Shown: piece by piece, positions 9,076 to 19,505 of the stretch
How the letters are laid out: each line of letters opens with the position of its first letter
How positions within the stretch are numbered: the stretch's first letter is position 1
Assembly: GCF_009795845.1 (NCBI RefSeq)
Contig: NZ_WTEX01000010.1
Location: 28,230-92,229 of the forward strand
Origin: Gilliamella sp. Lep-s35
Lineage (GTDB): Bacteria; Pseudomonadota; Gammaproteobacteria; Enterobacterales; Orbaceae
DNA: 64,000 nucleotides
Direction of reading: 5' to 3'
The notes under the pieces: model-generated
What the model was told of the DNA's origin: nothing
The model's input: only the letters and a program-made list of their open reading frames with translations
Database searches by the model: none
Position numbers and translations under genes: made by a program

Positions 9076-9094
9076 TTTATGTCAACATAAGTTA

Positions 9095-12000
9095 TTAATT
9101 AGCTAGCTTATGCTCAGTAATTGACATTACATCTGGTGATTGACCTATTGCAAACCGTTCTGGTCGATACATTGACTCCACATATGGATATGGGATCATG
9201 TAATTTCCTGTTGTTACTGCTCTAGCTAAATATGCAACACGTTTACGGTATTTATTTGAACCAATATAGTTATGAATATCTATTGCTGCAACATATCTAT
9301 CATCACGATATTGTTGGTACTTAATATCATTACTATCTTCACCTTTTAGCAAGTTAGATAACCCAGGAATTGCCATTAGATTTACGCTACTATTCATTAA
9401 ATTTTGGTTTTCCAATTCAAGCCCTGCGGGTAAAAAGTCAACAATTAAAGCATCATGAATATTTTGTTTTGCTATTACATCTAGCACAACAACCATTAAG
9501 TCACCAACATTAAAATGTTCAGGCGAAATACGATTACCTTTCAAATCATAATAAAAACGATTAATTGTTAAAATATTATTATTACTAGTTGGCGCTGGTG
9601 CTTTTTTACCATAACCTGTAACAGTAAATTTAAGATATAACGGTTGTGCGTTTTCTAGGTTTGCAATCGTTAACTCTTTAGACAAGTGGTCAAAATTAAA
9701 TGATTGAGATAATGATGCAGTTGCATCCACTAATTTTCCATTAATCAAAACATTGAATTTATTATCGCCTTTATGTTGTTCTAATGACCAACCTGCAATA
9801 AATAATGCATTTAATTCTTGCGTTGAAAAATAGCGAGTATCATTTAAAGTATCTGATAAATTAAATAGATAATCAGCTTGCTTATCAACACTAATTTTAT
9901 TTTCTATTAATAGTGATAATACTAATGCCTTATCACGAATCTCACTACCATAATCACCTAGCCAAGGATATTGGTTATCATAGTTAGTACTGAACACTTC
10001 TAGCATAAGTTCATTATAGATTTGCTCAAAACCAACCAATTTAGCTGATAATGCCAAATGCATAATCGGCAATGGAGATGCAATTGCTGAATCTCCATTA
10101 GTCACTATCTCATACATATGATTAATTTCATTACGCATTGCAGGCTTAATTTTATTTTGTTTAGCTAAAACCATTAATGCATAAGCCTTTGTTGCAAATT
10201 GAGTATATTGGGTTTCATAATGATTGCCATAATAGCCTTGTAAACTATTAAATGCATTAGAATCATAAATATATTGACCAATACGATTCATTGCCGCATC
10301 AAGAGCTGCATTGTTGACATTATAACCACGTTCTTTTGCGTTTAATAAAAAGTCGGTAGCATAAACAGTAAGCCAGTATTCTTCAGCACTTTCATTACTC
10401 CACAAACCAAAACTACCATTACTACGTTGCATTGACAAAATTCGTGAAATACCTAATTGAACTTTTTCACGACGTTCTTCATCAGATTCGGTTTTAATAC
10501 CTAGATTAGCTAATTGCTGTTGATTAGCGTATAACGATGGTGTTACTCCACTGATCGTTTGTTCTAAACAACCATATGGATAGGCAAATAGCGATTTAAT
10601 GTATTGCGCAATATTAAGCGGAGGCACATTTGATACAATCAGTTTACCATCCACAGTGTTATCAATCATCTCGGCCATTGCGTCTTGAGGTAAAGTCCAA
10701 CTTTCACCACCATTAATAGCAACCGCATAATTTTTAGTCGTTGCGGCATAAGCAGGTCTAACGCCAATTTGCCAATCGCGTTTTATTAAATAATTAGAAT
10801 TATCATCTAATACAATACCATTGACTTCGATCGTTACTGAACCTTGTCCATAGCCATAGTCGGCAACTATTGGTACTTGAATAATTTGTCTCTTTTGACT
10901 ATCAAGAGTTAAAGCTATGGAATTAATTGAATCTTGATGAATCAACCCTCTTGTTTTAATATCCACCTGCATTGTTTGCGATTTTTCAGTTAAATTATGA
11001 ATATCTAAAGCTAAAACTGCACGATCACCACCAGATAAAAAGCGAGGAATAGATAATTCTGCAACAACAGGCGCAGCAACGATCATCGTTTGTTCAGCTT
11101 TACCAAAGCGTTCATCATCCCATGCTTGAGCCATTAAACGTAATTCACCATTAAAATTAGGTAAAGGAAGTTCAACAATACCTTCACCTTCATCATTTAA
11201 TTGGATTGTAGTAAGTTGTTGTGCAACAATTTTTACATCAGTAACTGGTTTTTTACCGCCAGGTCCTGCTGAATCTAACATTGCATCACCACCAAAACTC
11301 ATATTAACATTACGCCCTGATGCCTCTATTAACTTGCCATATACATCATAAAGATCAACATTATAACGTTTTCGACCTAAAAAAGTGCTGTAAGGATCTG
11401 GTGTAACAAAATTGGTAATATTTAATACACCAGAATCAACGGCTGATACCAATACAGTTACCTTTTGATCTGTTTTAACAGCTTGCTTATCCATCTTGAT
11501 TTTAATTGGAATCGTTTTTTCAGGTTCTGTCTTTTTAGGTGCTTCAATATTAATATTTAGCTGTCGATTAGAAGTATCAATTGGTAGATAAAGCAAACCA
11601 ATTGCTCTTTTAACTGTCTGCACTGTGGCATCAGTTGATGGACGAATAATCATCGCACTAATATAAATATCATGACGCCCCCAATCTTCAATTGGAATAT
11701 CAACATCAAGACCATTAACATCAACGGTAATATTTTTCTTCCACAATATACCATCATTAGTTTCAAGCGAGATATAACCCGATCCTGCAACAGGAGCCTG
11801 TACATGAACTTTAGCGATATCACCAATTGAATAAGCTGTTTTATCAATACTTAACTTCACTTGATCGGGACGAACTGAATTAGTACCATTAGTATTATCT
11901 TCCCAATTATAACCACTCCAAAAACGAATACTACTCATAATATTATTTTGGGTATCAACAACTTCAAGACGATAAGAGCCATAGTCATCAGGTTGATAAC

Positions 12001-14227
12001 TTACTTTGACTGTACCGTTTTCACTAATATTAAGTTTTTGTTCAAATGCGACAAATTCACTTGAATTGTAGTTCTGTCTCCATCCATCCTCATCAGACCA
12101 ACTCCAATAATAGCTACGACGTTCACGTACAATTCGTGCTTTTAGGTGATTAGCGGCATATTTTTTACCATCAGCATCCACATAAGCAACTTCAAATTCG
12201 GCATTTGTATTTTCATCAACTGTTAAGCGACTCACATAACGATCTAATGACCAATCATAATAAGGTGATTGAGAAAATAATGCTTTTATAGCAGGCATTT
12301 TAGTGGCAGGCAAAATAATTTGGTTAGCATAACGCGTTACAGGGCGACCACCAGAATCAAGTAAACTGGCTTGCAAAATAATGTTGATTGGCGTTTTAAA
12401 ATCTTTCCAATTAGAATTATCAACATGAACTTGAGCAACACCATTGCTATCAAGTTTTTCATCAATAGTATCAAGTTGTCGATCAATTCCACTATCAGTT
12501 ACTGCACCAATTTTATAATCAGCAAGTTCAGGTATTGAATCTATTTTTCTTAGATAAACGTTACCTTCTAAATTATTTTTTGACGCTGGTGCACCATATA
12601 AATACCAACCTTTAACTGAAAAGTTAACGCTTTGACTGGCTAAAATCGGTTTATTTGATGAAGCATTAATTTCCATCGCCATTCGTTCAGGTAAAAACTC
12701 CTCAACCTGAAAATAAAAGTAACGATAATTATCATCACCTAAATTAAAACGAAATGCCCATTTGCCAGTTGCCGCATTGGCAGGGATAACATATTTCCAT
12801 TGATATAAACCATTTGAATCGAGTTCTGGTTGTAAAAGAAAATTTTCGGCAACTTGCCCATCAGGAGACATAACATCAACAATAATGGGTTGTTCTGGTA
12901 ATAATTTTCCATCAGCATTACGCAATAATGCATTAAAATAAGCGGTTTCTCTTGGTCGGTATAAATCGCGTGGTCCAAAGACAAATAGCTGCTGTTGGTA
13001 AAAAGGTGAACCTGCAAGGTTAAATTCACTTAAATTAAGCGCATTTCGATCTAAATTAACAAATGAAATTTGCTTACCATCACTTGCGGTAATTAAAGTG
13101 TATTTTGCATCTTCAGGCAAAGTCATTTCAACATAACCTTGGTCATCGGTTTTTGCTGAAACAGGTAAACAATTTTTATTGCTATCTCGTATACTGCTAG
13201 CACATAAGGCAGATAAATTTACATTAGCAATAGGCTTTCCATTATCAAGAGCATGGGTAATAACTGCTAACTTACCATCTGCATAATTATGCACAGAAAT
13301 CCCAATATTACTGATTGTAAATAACGATGCAGGATTTGAATAATTATAGCTACCAGCTTGGTTCATCACAGCAACGTAAACACCTTCTTGCTGCAATTGA
13401 GGAATTTGAGATATATTAATTAAAACGGTTTCTTGCAAATTGCGTTTGGGGTTGAGGTCAAATCGAGAAGTATAAACTAAATCAATATACTTGCTCATTT
13501 CTTTCGAATTCCAAGTCGCTACTTGATTAATAAAACCATAATCAGCAATAAAATCAGATAATTTTTCCGGTTTAATTTTGAAAAAATTAACATCAACTTT
13601 ATTGACATTAAGGGTCATGACTGGCAACCCACTCATTGATTTACTAGGTAACAAAAAACCTGTATTAGCAAACCCTACTAAAGGCTTACGATCTTGAGTA
13701 GTAAAATCTTTTTGATAAACTGATTTTAACTTTGTATTGTTAATCGCAGATAACATTTTATCAATTGTTAATGTTAACTTACGATTTGGTTCAAGGTAAC
13801 GGTGCCTTAGTTCTAACCCATTGTCAGATAATTCCCATGCACCATCAACATTACCTGATTGGCGATCAACTAAACGTAGTAAATTAGAAAATTTAAGATT
13901 AGGATTTAAAGGAACTGAAAAAGTAATAACCAACGTGCTTGAACCATCAAGAATAACTTCTGAGCTATCAACAACCGTTAACTCTTTATCGTGATATTTT
14001 TCAATTAATTGTGGTGTAGGGTTAAAGGCAGGTTTTGGCGATTCATCTTGTACGATATTATTGTCATTACTAGGATTGCTAACACCAGCTGCTGTATTAT
14101 CAATAACTTTTGTTTCTAATTGCGTTGTTGCTAGTTCAGCGCTTGTGTTTTGCTTAACGTCTTTATTATCACAACCTGCTAATGCTAACAGCAGGCTAAA
14201 TACAACTAGATGTTTTACCAATCCCAT
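9095..14227 (-). CDS. yfhM: Alpha-2-macroglobulin family lipoprotein (protease trap)
   Basis: A 1710-residue secreted lipoprotein. The signal peptide ends in the lipobox LALAGC (Cys19). It contains successive macroglobulin (MG) beta domains, a bait-region/MG7-10 section, and the thioester motif GCLEQT with Cys1220, followed by the alpha/alpha toroid thioester domain. Bacterial alpha-2-macroglobulins trap host or competitor proteases in the periplasm through the internal thioester. E. coli YfhM is 1653 aa, so this is full length. Its position upstream of pbpC and ndk is conserved. The start is fixed by the signal peptide; a short pair of inner frames on the same strand are shadows. Confidence 0.97.
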   Translation of the reverse strand: MGLVKHLVVFSLLLALAGCDNKDVKQNTSAELATTQLETKVIDNTAAGVSNPSNDNNIVQDESPKPAFNPTPQLIEKYHDKELTVVDSSEVILDGSSTLVITFSVPLNPNLKFSNLLRLVDRQSGNVDGAWELSDNGLELRHRYLEPNRKLTLTIDKMLSAINNTKLKSVYQKDFTTQDRKPLVGFANTGFLLPSKSMSGLPVMTLNVNKVDVNFFKIKPEKLSDFIADYGFINQVATWNSKEMSKYIDLVYTSRFDLNPKRNLQETVLINISQIPQLQQEGVYVAVMNQAGSYNYSNPASLFTISNIGISVHNYADGKLAVITHALDNGKPIANVNLSALCASSIRDSNKNCLPVSAKTDDQGYVEMTLPEDAKYTLITASDGKQISFVNLDRNALNLSEFNLAGSPFYQQQLFVFGPRDLYRPRETAYFNALLRNADGKLLPEQPIIVDVMSPDGQVAENFLLQPELDSNGLYQWKYVIPANAATGKWAFRFNLGDDNYRYFYFQVEEFLPERMAMEINASSNKPILASQSVNFSVKGWYLYGAPASKNNLEGNVYLRKIDSIPELADYKIGAVTDSGIDRQLDTIDEKLDSNGVAQVHVDNSNWKDFKTPINIILQASLLDSGGRPVTRYANQIILPATKMPAIKALFSQSPYYDWSLDRYVSRLTVDENTNAEFEVAYVDADGKKYAANHLKARIVRERRSYYWSWSDEDGWRQNYNSSEFVAFEQKLNISENGTVKVSYQPDDYGSYRLEVVDTQNNIMSSIRFWSGYNWEDNTNGTNSVRPDQVKLSIDKTAYSIGDIAKVHVQAPVAGSGYISLETNDGILWKKNITVDVNGLDVDIPIEDWGRHDIYISAMIIRPSTDATVQTVKRAIGLLYLPIDTSNRQLNINIEAPKKTEPEKTIPIKIKMDKQAVKTDQKVTVLVSAVDSGVLNITNFVTPDPYSTFLGRKRYNVDLYDVYGKLIEASGRNVNMSFGGDAMLDSAGPGGKKPVTDVKIVAQQLTTIQLNDEGEGIVELPLPNFNGELRLMAQAWDDERFGKAEQTMIVAAPVVAELSIPRFLSGGDRAVLALDIHNLTEKSQTMQVDIKTRGLIHQDSINSIALTLDSQKRQIIQVPIVADYGYGQGSVTIEVNGIVLDDNSNYLIKRDWQIGVRPAYAATTKNYAVAINGGESWTLPQDAMAEMIDNTVDGKLIVSNVPPLNIAQYIKSLFAYPYGCLEQTISGVTPSLYANQQQLANLGIKTESDEERREKVQLGISRILSMQRSNGSFGLWSNESAEEYWLTVYATDFLLNAKERGYNVNNAALDAAMNRIGQYIYDSNAFNSLQGYYGNHYETQYTQFATKAYALMVLAKQNKIKPAMRNEINHMYEIVTNGDSAIASPLPIMHLALSAKLVGFEQIYNELMLEVFSTNYDNQYPWLGDYGSEIRDKALVLSLLIENKISVDKQADYLFNLSDTLNDTRYFSTQELNALFIAGWSLEQHKGDNKFNVLINGKLVDATASLSQSFNFDHLSKELTIANLENAQPLYLKFTVTGYGKKAPAPTSNNNILTINRFYYDLKGNRISPEHFNVGDLMVVVLDVIAKQNIHDALIVDFLPAGLELENQNLMNSSVNLMAIPGLSNLLKGEDSNDIKYQQYRDDRYVAAIDIHNYIGSNKYRKRVAYLARAVTTGNYMIPYPYVESMYRPERFAIGQSPDVMSITEHKLAN

Positions 14228-14479
14228 ATTATTACCTCGACCTTATATTATTATGTGTGATGCTGTTTTTTAATTTTATTTTGACTGCATTTTATTCTCC
14301 TATTATGCACCGCAATTGACCTTTTAGCAAAAAAAGTTTGAACGTATTTGGAGAATTAAAAAAAATAAAATCAATGTTTTTTGGGAATTTCTTAAATAGA
14401 TTTTAATACTTTATTCTTTGATTAATTACCCTTCTGCCGTGCACTGAAATTAAGGACTAAGAATTAAATACTATTACAA

Positions 14480-15525
14480 CTAAGGAAAAACACAAAGACC
14501 GCTTAATGATTCATTCGGCTCATAGGCATACACAGAACCTAAGTTCGACTTCACAATAAACTGGCGATACCTGTTCAAGTCATAGTCGCTTGTCCAATAG
14601 TGGGTGTATCCAGAGAAGTTTACCTTTCCGCCATAACCTCTCATATCACCCCACTCCGTAAAAAAACCCATCCCAATTCGACGAGTGAAATAATTACCAG
14701 TTGATGAAGGTGTGCTAGCGACAGCGCCACGACACCACCAACCTGACCATCGGTTAGAACAGACCGCATTAGTCAGGTCCTTGACCTGAGGCATGCGATA
14801 ACCTATACTATTACACCAAGATGCCTGATTAAAGTTATTATCCAGTTTATTTCCTCGATTGACAAACCACTTTTGTAGCACAAATCCATAGACTACCTCA
14901 TTGCCATCATTATCTCTACCCACTAACTCGCCTGTGGTAGTTTTGGCTTAGCAATTGGGCTAGGATTAGAATTATACCATTCAGATCTTGCATCTGGGCC
15001 TGTCAGGGTAACTCGATAGTTGACATCACAGTGAATATCACATTCTGTATGTTTCGTCACTGTAGCTGTGATTCCCCCATGTGTAACTGGCTCTCCCCAT
15101 TCCAATTCATTTGCATCCCCCATTATGACCAAATCAAAATATAAACCATTTGCCCCCGTTGTCGGGAAATTCAGGTTGTATGATGTAGGATTGGTTGATT
15201 TAACTAGAAATCCATAATATCTCTTCCAATCAGGCCCCAGACGGTCCTCAGGGTCTGTATCGGTTGGTCTTACAGATTTGAGCTCTCCCCATCTTGACTG
15301 GGGCAGTATTATGGCATCACTACGATTACTGACTCGACCATTTTTACCCGTTAATGCCTGCAAATGCCATGAAAATGACAATAATATTAGCAAAGCTATT
15401 TGAGGTAATTTATGCGCTAATTTCGAAGATATAAATGAGAAAAGAGTAAAAACAGGTCTAATTGCGTTATTTGATAAATTTAAGAGATAGGTTTGCCAGT
15501 GCTAGTGTTTAATATGATACTGCAT
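14480..15525 (-). pseudogene. Broken paralogue of the 42.8-44.3 kb secreted protein
   Basis: The reading frame begins at an ATG (15523-15525) encoding MQYHIKH, the same start as the intact copy at 42822-44285 (MQYHIRK), but a TAG stop follows at codon 8 (15502-15504). The same frame then stays open to ...KPKLPQAS, and a net loss of bases near 14923 shifts the rest (ELVGRDNDGNEVVYGF... to LCVFP) into another frame. Both halves align with the intact paralogue: FPTTGANGLYFDL, GGITATVT, LQKWFVNRG, GYRMPQVKDLTNAVCS, FTEWGDM. The middle ~150 residues of the intact copy have no counterpart. Two independent lesions argue for decay and not a single sequencing error. It is probably secreted when intact; function unknown. 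Confidence 0.85.
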
Positions 15526-15870
15526 AATATCCCGCCTGTCAAGTAATGCTTTGTTTTATTTGTTTTTTATAACCACCGCTTATTTAATAAGCTACTCTTT
15601 TTAGAGTAGCTAAATTATAGCCGTAAAAAAAATAGTTGGCTAGCTTTTTTGGGGATCCTTTTGTAACAATTTGTTAAAAAAGAAGTTACTTAAACTTTGA
15701 GTGAAAGTTTTAATCTGTTAAAAATTTTATTTTTTCCTGAAAAACAAAAAATAAATGCTATAACTAAATTTTTATAAATGATTTTTCAAAATTAAATATA
15801 AAACTCATCTAAAATAATTAATGAGTTTTATATTTATTAAGGTAATTAAATAAAAGATTGATTATAATAA
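15526..15870. other. Gene-free AT-rich interval with two hairpins
   Basis: No supportable coding frame. It holds a 9-bp perfect hairpin AGCTACTCT-TTTT-AGAGTAGCT at 15590-15611, upstream of the broken gene, and a longer AT inverted repeat at 15794-15835 that may end the queuosine operon. Confidence 0.6.
15794..15835 (-). terminator. Likely terminator after the queuosine operon
   Basis: Perfect 15-bp inverted repeat (AAATATAAAACTCAT at 15794-15808 and its complement at 15821-15835), about 35 bp beyond the yhhQ stop. The stem is AT-rich with its own U-rich 3' arm; strength uncertain. Confidence 0.5.
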
Positions 15871-16551
15871 TTAGCTATTTTTAGGCATTGAGACTAACTT
15901 TTTTAAGATAAAATTCAGAATGACACCATAAAGTGGCAAAAAGAATAATCCGCAAATTAGAATTTTAAAACTATAGTCCATTAACGAAATTTCGATCCAA
16001 TGATTTGCCATAAATTCATCGTTACTTTGATAAAATGCGATAGCAAAAAAGACAATAGTATCAATACCATTACCAAATATTGCCGATGCAGTTGGGGCAA
16101 CCCACCATGATCTGTTTTTTCTTAAATAGTTAAAAACAGTAATATCCATTAGTTGACCAACTAAATAAGCGGCAAAACTTGCCAATGCAATTCGAAATAC
16201 GAAGCTATTAAATTCCGTCAATGCTGATAATCCAACCCAATGGGTTTCAAAAAATAGTACCGAAATCAGGTATGAAAATAACAATGCGGGGATCATTACC
16301 ACAAAAATAATTTTTCTGGCTAAACTTGCACCATAAATTCGAATAGTCAGATCGGTAGTTAAAAAGATAAACGGAAAAGTGAATGCCCCCCAAGTTGTTT
16401 GAAAACCAAAAATTTCGAATGGGATTTGGACCAAATAATTGCTTGAAGCAATAACCAATATGTGAAAAAAAGCCAACCAGTAAAGGGCTTTTTGCTTTTG
16501 TTCACGGGTAAAACTTTTTTCTATCGATTCTGAATGAACATTTAAGTACAT
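15871..16551 (-). CDS. yhhQ: Queuosine precursor transporter (VUT family)
   Basis: A 226-residue integral membrane protein with about six membrane segments, matching YhhQ in length and in motifs such as the TWGAFTFPFIFLTTDLTIRI segment and the IFGNGIDTIVFFAIAF segment. YhhQ imports the 7-deazaguanine precursors preQ0/preQ1 for queuosine tRNA modification. It is the third gene of queF-queC-yhhQ, 46 bp after queC, which supports the role. The gap before it folds into a sequence like a preQ1-I aptamer (16559-16586). Confidence 0.93.
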   Translation of the reverse strand: MYLNVHSESIEKSFTREQKQKALYWLAFFHILVIASSNYLVQIPFEIFGFQTTWGAFTFPFIFLTTDLTIRIYGASLARKIIFVVMIPALLFSYLISVLFFETHWVGLSALTEFNSFVFRIALASFAAYLVGQLMDITVFNYLRKNRSWWVAPTASAIFGNGIDTIVFFAIAFYQSNDEFMANHWIEISLMDYSFKILICGLFFLPLYGVILNFILKKLVSMPKNS

Positions 16552-16558
16552 TTTTTTT

Positions 16559-16586
16559 CCTTTTTAATGGGATGAGAGAACCCAAT
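16559..16586 (-). promoter_or_regulatory. Possible second preQ1-I-like element before yhhQ
   Basis: On the minus strand the queC-yhhQ gap reads ATTGGGTTCTCTCATCCC then ATTAAAAAGGA. A 4-bp stem TGGG/CCCA encloses a pyrimidine-rich loop starting TTC, and an A-rich tail ends in the AAGG ribosome site of yhhQ. The layout mirrors the stronger element before queF. The stem is short and the loop-tail pairing weak, so this is tentative. Confidence 0.4.
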
Positions 16587-16597
16587 GATGAATTAAT

Positions 16598-17254
16598 TTA
16601 TTTAGCTTGAGCCATATATTCTTGTAAGCCCTTATTGCGCAGTAAACAACTTGGACACTTACCACATCCTCCTTCAACACCGTAATAACAGGTATGGGTA
16701 TGTTTTTGGACATAATCAAGATAACCTAGTTTATCAGCCATTTCCCACGTTTGCGCTTTGGTTAAATACATCAGTGGCGTGATGAGATTAAACGCATAGT
16801 CCATGGCTAAATTCATTGATACATTCATTGATTTAATAAAGACATCACGGCAATCTGGATAACCACTAAAATCGGTTTCACAAACGCCAATAATAATGTC
16901 ACAAATGCCTTGTTGCTTGGCATAACAGCCAGCTAAAAGTAAAAAGAGCATATTGCGCCCGTCAACAAAGGTGTTGGGGTAGTCGCCATTTTGAGCAGCT
17001 TTGATTTCTTGAGTGTTATCAATAAGTGCATTGTTAGTGGTTTGTTTAATTACTGATGTATCAATGACGGTTTGCTTTATGCCTAAATCTTTGGCAATCC
17101 ATTCGGCTTTTTCAAGCTCAATGGCGTGGCGTTGACCATAGTGAAAGCTGATTGCTTGGACGTTTTCACGCCCATAATCAGCAATGGCTTGTAGCAAGCA
17201 AGTGGTTGAATCTTGCCCGCCCGAAAATATAACGAGTGCTTTGCGAGTTTGCAT
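16598..17254 (-). CDS. queC: 7-cyano-7-deazaguanine (preQ0) synthase
   Basis: A 218-residue cytoplasmic enzyme converting 7-carboxy-7-deazaguanine to preQ0 with ATP and ammonia. The PP-loop ATPase motif SGGQDST is at residues 11-17, and the C-terminal zinc-binding cluster is seen as the [15 protein letters not shown] region ([18 protein letters not shown]). Length is normal. It lies 29 bp after queF and before the precursor transporter, in an operon under the preQ1 riboswitch. The upstream enzymes QueD and QueE are not in this window. Confidence 0.97.
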   Translation of the reverse strand: MQTRKALVIFSGGQDSTTCLLQAIADYGRENVQAISFHYGQRHAIELEKAEWIAKDLGIKQTVIDTSVIKQTTNNALIDNTQEIKAAQNGDYPNTFVDGRNMLFLLLAGCYAKQQGICDIIIGVCETDFSGYPDCRDVFIKSMNVSMNLAMDYAFNLITPLMYLTKAQTWEMADKLGYLDYVQKHTHTCYYGVEGGCGKCPSCLLRNKGLQEYMAQAK

Positions 17255-17283
17255 TAACGGTTCCTGTTTAGATAAATTATAGA

Positions 17284-17757
17284 TTAGCGATTATCGACTT
17301 TTTCAGGATAAAGATCGTGATTAGCTAAACGGTTTAGTGCAATTTGTTCCCAATTAGTGCCAGCTTTACCATAGTTAGCATATGGATCGATTGAGATCCC
17401 ACCGCGTGGTGTGAATTTGCCCCAAACTTCAATATATTTAGGATCCATTAGTTTAATCAAATCTTTCATAATGATATTAATGCAATCTTCGTGGTAATCA
17501 CCATGATTGCGGAAGCTAAATAAGTAGAGTTTTAGCGATTTGCTTTCGACCATTTTGATATTAGGTACATACGAAATATAAATCGTTGCAAAATCAGGTT
17601 GTGCTGTTATTGGGCAAAGACTGGTAAATTCAGGACAGTTGAATTTAACAAAATAGTCGTTATTTGGGTGTTTATTGTCGAATGTTTCTAGTATTTCAGG
17701 ACAATAGGTCGTTGGATAGCGAACAGACTGATCGCCTAGTAGTGTAATTTTACTCAT
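17284..17757 (-). CDS. queF: preQ0 reductase (short, type I QueF)
   Basis: A 157-residue NADPH-dependent reductase making preQ1 from preQ0. The EFTSLCP motif gives the catalytic Cys48; VESKSLKLY is the QueF signature near residue 70 and the HxDC segment (YHEDC) follows. At 157 residues it is the short unimodular Bacillus-type enzyme, not the ~280-aa bimodular E. coli form. That is notable in a gammaproteobacterium and agrees with its Firmicutes-style preQ1-I riboswitch. First gene of queF-queC-yhhQ. Confidence 0.96.
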   Translation of the reverse strand: MSKITLLGDQSVRYPTTYCPEILETFDNKHPNNDYFVKFNCPEFTSLCPITAQPDFATIYISYVPNIKMVESKSLKLYLFSFRNHGDYHEDCINIIMKDLIKLMDPKYIEVWGKFTPRGGISIDPYANYGKAGTNWEQIALNRLANHDLYPEKVDNR

Positions 17758-17762
17758 GAGTT

Positions 17763-17802
17763 TTCCTTAGTTTTTTTAGCGTGGGAGGTTCACGAACCAC
17801 GT
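17763..17802 (-). promoter_or_regulatory. preQ1-I riboswitch overlapping the queF ribosome site
   Basis: On the minus strand the leader has a 5-bp stem CGTGG (17801-17797) / CCACG (17784-17780), a loop TTCGTGAACCTC, and an A-rich tail TAAAAAAACTAAGGA that ends in the ribosome site (AAGG, 17765-17768) 7 nt before the queF ATG. This matches the small preQ1-I pseudoknot: GGTTC start of the loop, CCC at its end, and a six-plus A run then CTAAGG. Binding of preQ1 would sequester the ribosome site and lower translation. Confidence 0.85.
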
Positions 17803-17875
17803 AACAAGGCGCACACCATACTATTTTTTAATAAAAAAGTCTAGTAAGGATAAGATATTCTGCAAAAGACTAAAT

Positions 17876-17908
17876 AACCCCCATCGAAAGTAATAAGTAA
17901 TGGGAGTT
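17876..17908 (-). terminator. Hairpin after the DUF1090 gene
   Basis: Nine-pair stem (one G-U pair) from AACCCCCAT at 17876-17884 with ATGGGAGTT at 17900-17908, starting about 25 bp past the DUF1090 stop on the minus strand and followed by ATTTAG. Confidence 0.55.
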
Positions 17909-17931
17909 ATAATCAAAACGTCATTATAGAA

Positions 17932-18384
17932 TCAGTGGATTAAGCTATTAGTTGGCTTATTTGTTTCAAGTTCTTTATAAAATTTAGCTAATTCAGCTTT
18001 AACTTCATTAAGTTCTTGTTCGGCATCAGCTAATTTTATTTGTTGCTTGGTAATTTTTTGTTTATCACCTTTTGTTTTTGCTTGATCCAATTCTTGGGTT
18101 CTTTTGGCAGCTTTATATGTCTTTTCTTGGATTTTTTTCTTATATTTTTCTTCTAAGTCATTATTTAAACAATGATTATTAATATCTTTTAATCTTTTTT
18201 GAAGACCTTCAACCTTGTGGGTATTGTTGTGATTTTTTGCTTGTTCAATTTCTACCTCAATAGCCTGTTTTTTGCCTTCACAGGTGAGTCTTTCTACATG
18301 GTCAGAGGCATAAACGCCAAACGAAAATGAAATAACCAAAGTGGTCATGCTTAATTTAGCCACGGCTTGAATTACTGATTTCAT
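17932..18384 (-). CDS. Periplasmic DUF1090 family protein (YqjC-like)
   Basis: A 150-residue exported protein with a signal peptide (hydrophobic residues 8-24, cleavage near GVYASDH) and a mature part that is almost all charged helix: LTCEGKKQAIEVEIEQAK then HKVEGLQKRLKDINNHC, the DUF1090 pattern with two conserved Cys. It resembles E. coli YqjC. Function unknown. It follows coaA by 16 bp and is likely co-transcribed with it, which is not the E. coli arrangement. Confidence 0.82.
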   Translation of the reverse strand: MKSVIQAVAKLSMTTLVISFSFGVYASDHVERLTCEGKKQAIEVEIEQAKNHNNTHKVEGLQKRLKDINNHCLNNDLEEKYKKKIQEKTYKAAKRTQELDQAKTKGDKQKITKQQIKLADAEQELNEVKAELAKFYKELETNKPTNSLIH

Positions 18385-18400
18385 ATAAACTCCTATTAAT

Positions 18401-19336
18401 TTATTTTCTTAACTGAATCAGATCAACTTTGTGATCTTTACCTTTAGTTAAAATTAAACTTGCCCTTTCTCTAGTTGGTAAAATGTTTTCAATTAGATTT
18501 AATTCGTTAATTTCACGCCAAAGGCGATTAGCAATATTGACTGCTTCTTGTTCTGGTAGCTGTGAATAATGGTTGAAATAAGAGTTAGGATCACTAAAAG
18601 CCCCTGCTCTAAATTTTAAGAATCGATTCACATACCAATTATGTAACAATGGTAAATCAGCATCAACATAAATTGAAAAATCGACATAATCAGACACAAA
18701 AACACGGTTATTGGCTTGGGTATAGTTTATGGTGCCTTGTAAGACATTTAATCCTTCAAGAATTAAAATATCAGGACAATCGATAACAATTTCTTCACCT
18801 TCGACAATGTCATAAACTAGATGAGAATAAACTGGCGCTTTGACTTTATCTTGTCCTGATTTGACATCAGCAACAAAGTTAATAAGTTTTTTAATGTCAT
18901 AAGATTGTGGGAACCCTTTTTTATTCATAATGCCACGATCTTCAAGGTATTTATTAGGGTATAAAAAGCCATCAGTTGTCACCAATGCGACTTTGCGATG
19001 TTCAGGCCAGCGAGTTAATAATGCTTGCAATACACGAGCAGTAGTACTTTTACCCACCGCAACACTACCTGCTATACCTATAATGTAGGGAATTTTTTGG
19101 CTTTTACCTAAAAATTTAGATAATACCGCCTGCCGACTAAAACTGTTACTGATATAATAATTTAATAATCTTGATAAAGGTAAATAAATTTCACTGACCT
19201 CATCGATTGACAGGTCTTCATTAATACCTTGTAAAGAAGTAATCTCTTCCGACGTTAGCGTCATAGGTACCGCATTACGCAAACTAGCCCATTCTTGGCG
19301 ATTAAACTGCATATAAGGGCTTAAATGATTTTTCAT
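18401..19336 (-). CDS. coaA: Pantothenate kinase (type I)
   Basis: A 311-residue cytoplasmic enzyme catalysing the first, feedback-controlled step of coenzyme A synthesis. The P-loop GSVAVGKST is at residues 90-98 after an N-terminal region starting [15 protein letters not shown], which is very similar to E. coli CoaA (316 aa). Divergent from yihI; the downstream DUF1090 gene is 16 bp away. Confidence 0.98.
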   Translation of the reverse strand: MKNHLSPYMQFNRQEWASLRNAVPMTLTSEEITSLQGINEDLSIDEVSEIYLPLSRLLNYYISNSFSRQAVLSKFLGKSQKIPYIIGIAGSVAVGKSTTARVLQALLTRWPEHRKVALVTTDGFLYPNKYLEDRGIMNKKGFPQSYDIKKLINFVADVKSGQDKVKAPVYSHLVYDIVEGEEIVIDCPDILILEGLNVLQGTINYTQANNRVFVSDYVDFSIYVDADLPLLHNWYVNRFLKFRAGAFSDPNSYFNHYSQLPEQEAVNIANRLWREINELNLIENILPTRERASLILTKGKDHKVDLIQLRK

Positions 19337-19505
19337 TTTATTGTGTTCTCTAATTCAATCTGACAAATTTATTGGGCTCAGATTATACATAAATTCTTTT
19401 TTTTACAATCTTAAATTAACATGACTTCTTCATCATAGCTATATTTAAGACTTACTGATAAAATACCTTTATTGATAAGTAACCCTAATATTAAACCAAA
19501 ATTAT

